A stretch of 11,742 nt of DNA from CAZHWT01 sp964536215 (GTDB taxonomy: Bacteria > Patescibacteriota > CAZHWT01), in assembly GCA_964536215.1 (NCBI GenBank), contig CAZHWT010000036.1, positions 1 through 11,742 of the forward strand, given 5' to 3'. The translations under genes and the position numbers were made by a program. How positions within the stretch are numbered: position 1 is the first letter of the stretch; each line of letters begins with the position of its first letter. A model generated the notes under the pieces. It was not told the DNA's origin, ran no database searches, and saw nothing but the letters and a program-made list of their open reading frames with translations. Shown here piece after piece: positions 11,702 through 11,742 of this stretch.

Positions 11702-11742
11702 ATTCGTCAATTCGCTATTCGGATAACTACTCACTACCCACT
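11702..11742 (+). repeat. Degenerate heptamer array at the window end (ATTCGNN and TNACTAC units)
   Basis: ATTCGTCA, ATTCGCT and ATTCGGA are followed by TAACTAC, TCACTAC and CCACT, cut by the window edge. The period is seven except for one 8-base unit. No gene is visible here. Confidence 0.6.

Overview
This window looks like a scaffold piece from an uncultivated bacterium, most likely of the Patescibacteria/CPR type. That placement is an inference from several signs: a short aspartyl-tRNA synthetase without the bacterial GAD insertion, compact SecD and SecF, small unrecognised membrane proteins, and many short repeats between and inside genes. UGA is used as a stop (rel and recJ both end in TGA), so this is not a lineage that reads UGA as glycine. 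Two 100-N gaps show it is a draft scaffold. The second gap is demonstrably a scaffolding artefact.

Layout. Positions 1-246 (minus strand) hold the N-terminus of a secreted-type M23 peptidase. Positions 263-734 hold four related copies of a repeat; two of them enclose a small GIY-YIG nuclease gene as inverted ends. aspS (751-2073) and a bifunctional (p)ppGpp synthetase/hydrolase gene (2183-4189) follow on the minus strand, separated by a real gap. A repeat-rich stretch (4190-4555) leads to two plus-strand units encoding small two-helix membrane proteins (4556-4807 and 4991-5206). The second has a near-consensus promoter, a leader hairpin, a good ribosome binding site and a strong hairpin after the stop. 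recJ (5313-7274, minus) is enlarged by three repeat-derived in-frame insertions. A 231-bp spacer with a perfect 42-bp A/T palindrome separates it from a minus-strand cluster read secD, a secreted unknown protein, a 107-residue unknown protein, then secF (11603 down to 7506).

How the genes relate. secD and secF encode the proton-driven accessory subunits of the Sec translocon. The two genes between them probably share their transcript: the first is translationally coupled to secD, and the second lies just ahead of secF. aspS and rel are housekeeping genes for translation and the stringent response, and recJ serves DNA repair and recombination.

Two repeat systems stand out. One is the GIY-YIG gene with flanking inverted repeats, in which the repeat itself supplies the ribosome binding site, start codon and first codons of the nuclease; a gene-less pair of the same repeats lies next to it. 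The other is a dispersed class of short tandem arrays that share a 7-bp period but not a sequence. They occur between genes, beside start codons (secF), and inside recJ, where they encode extra loops. I found no rRNA, tRNA or CRISPR array.
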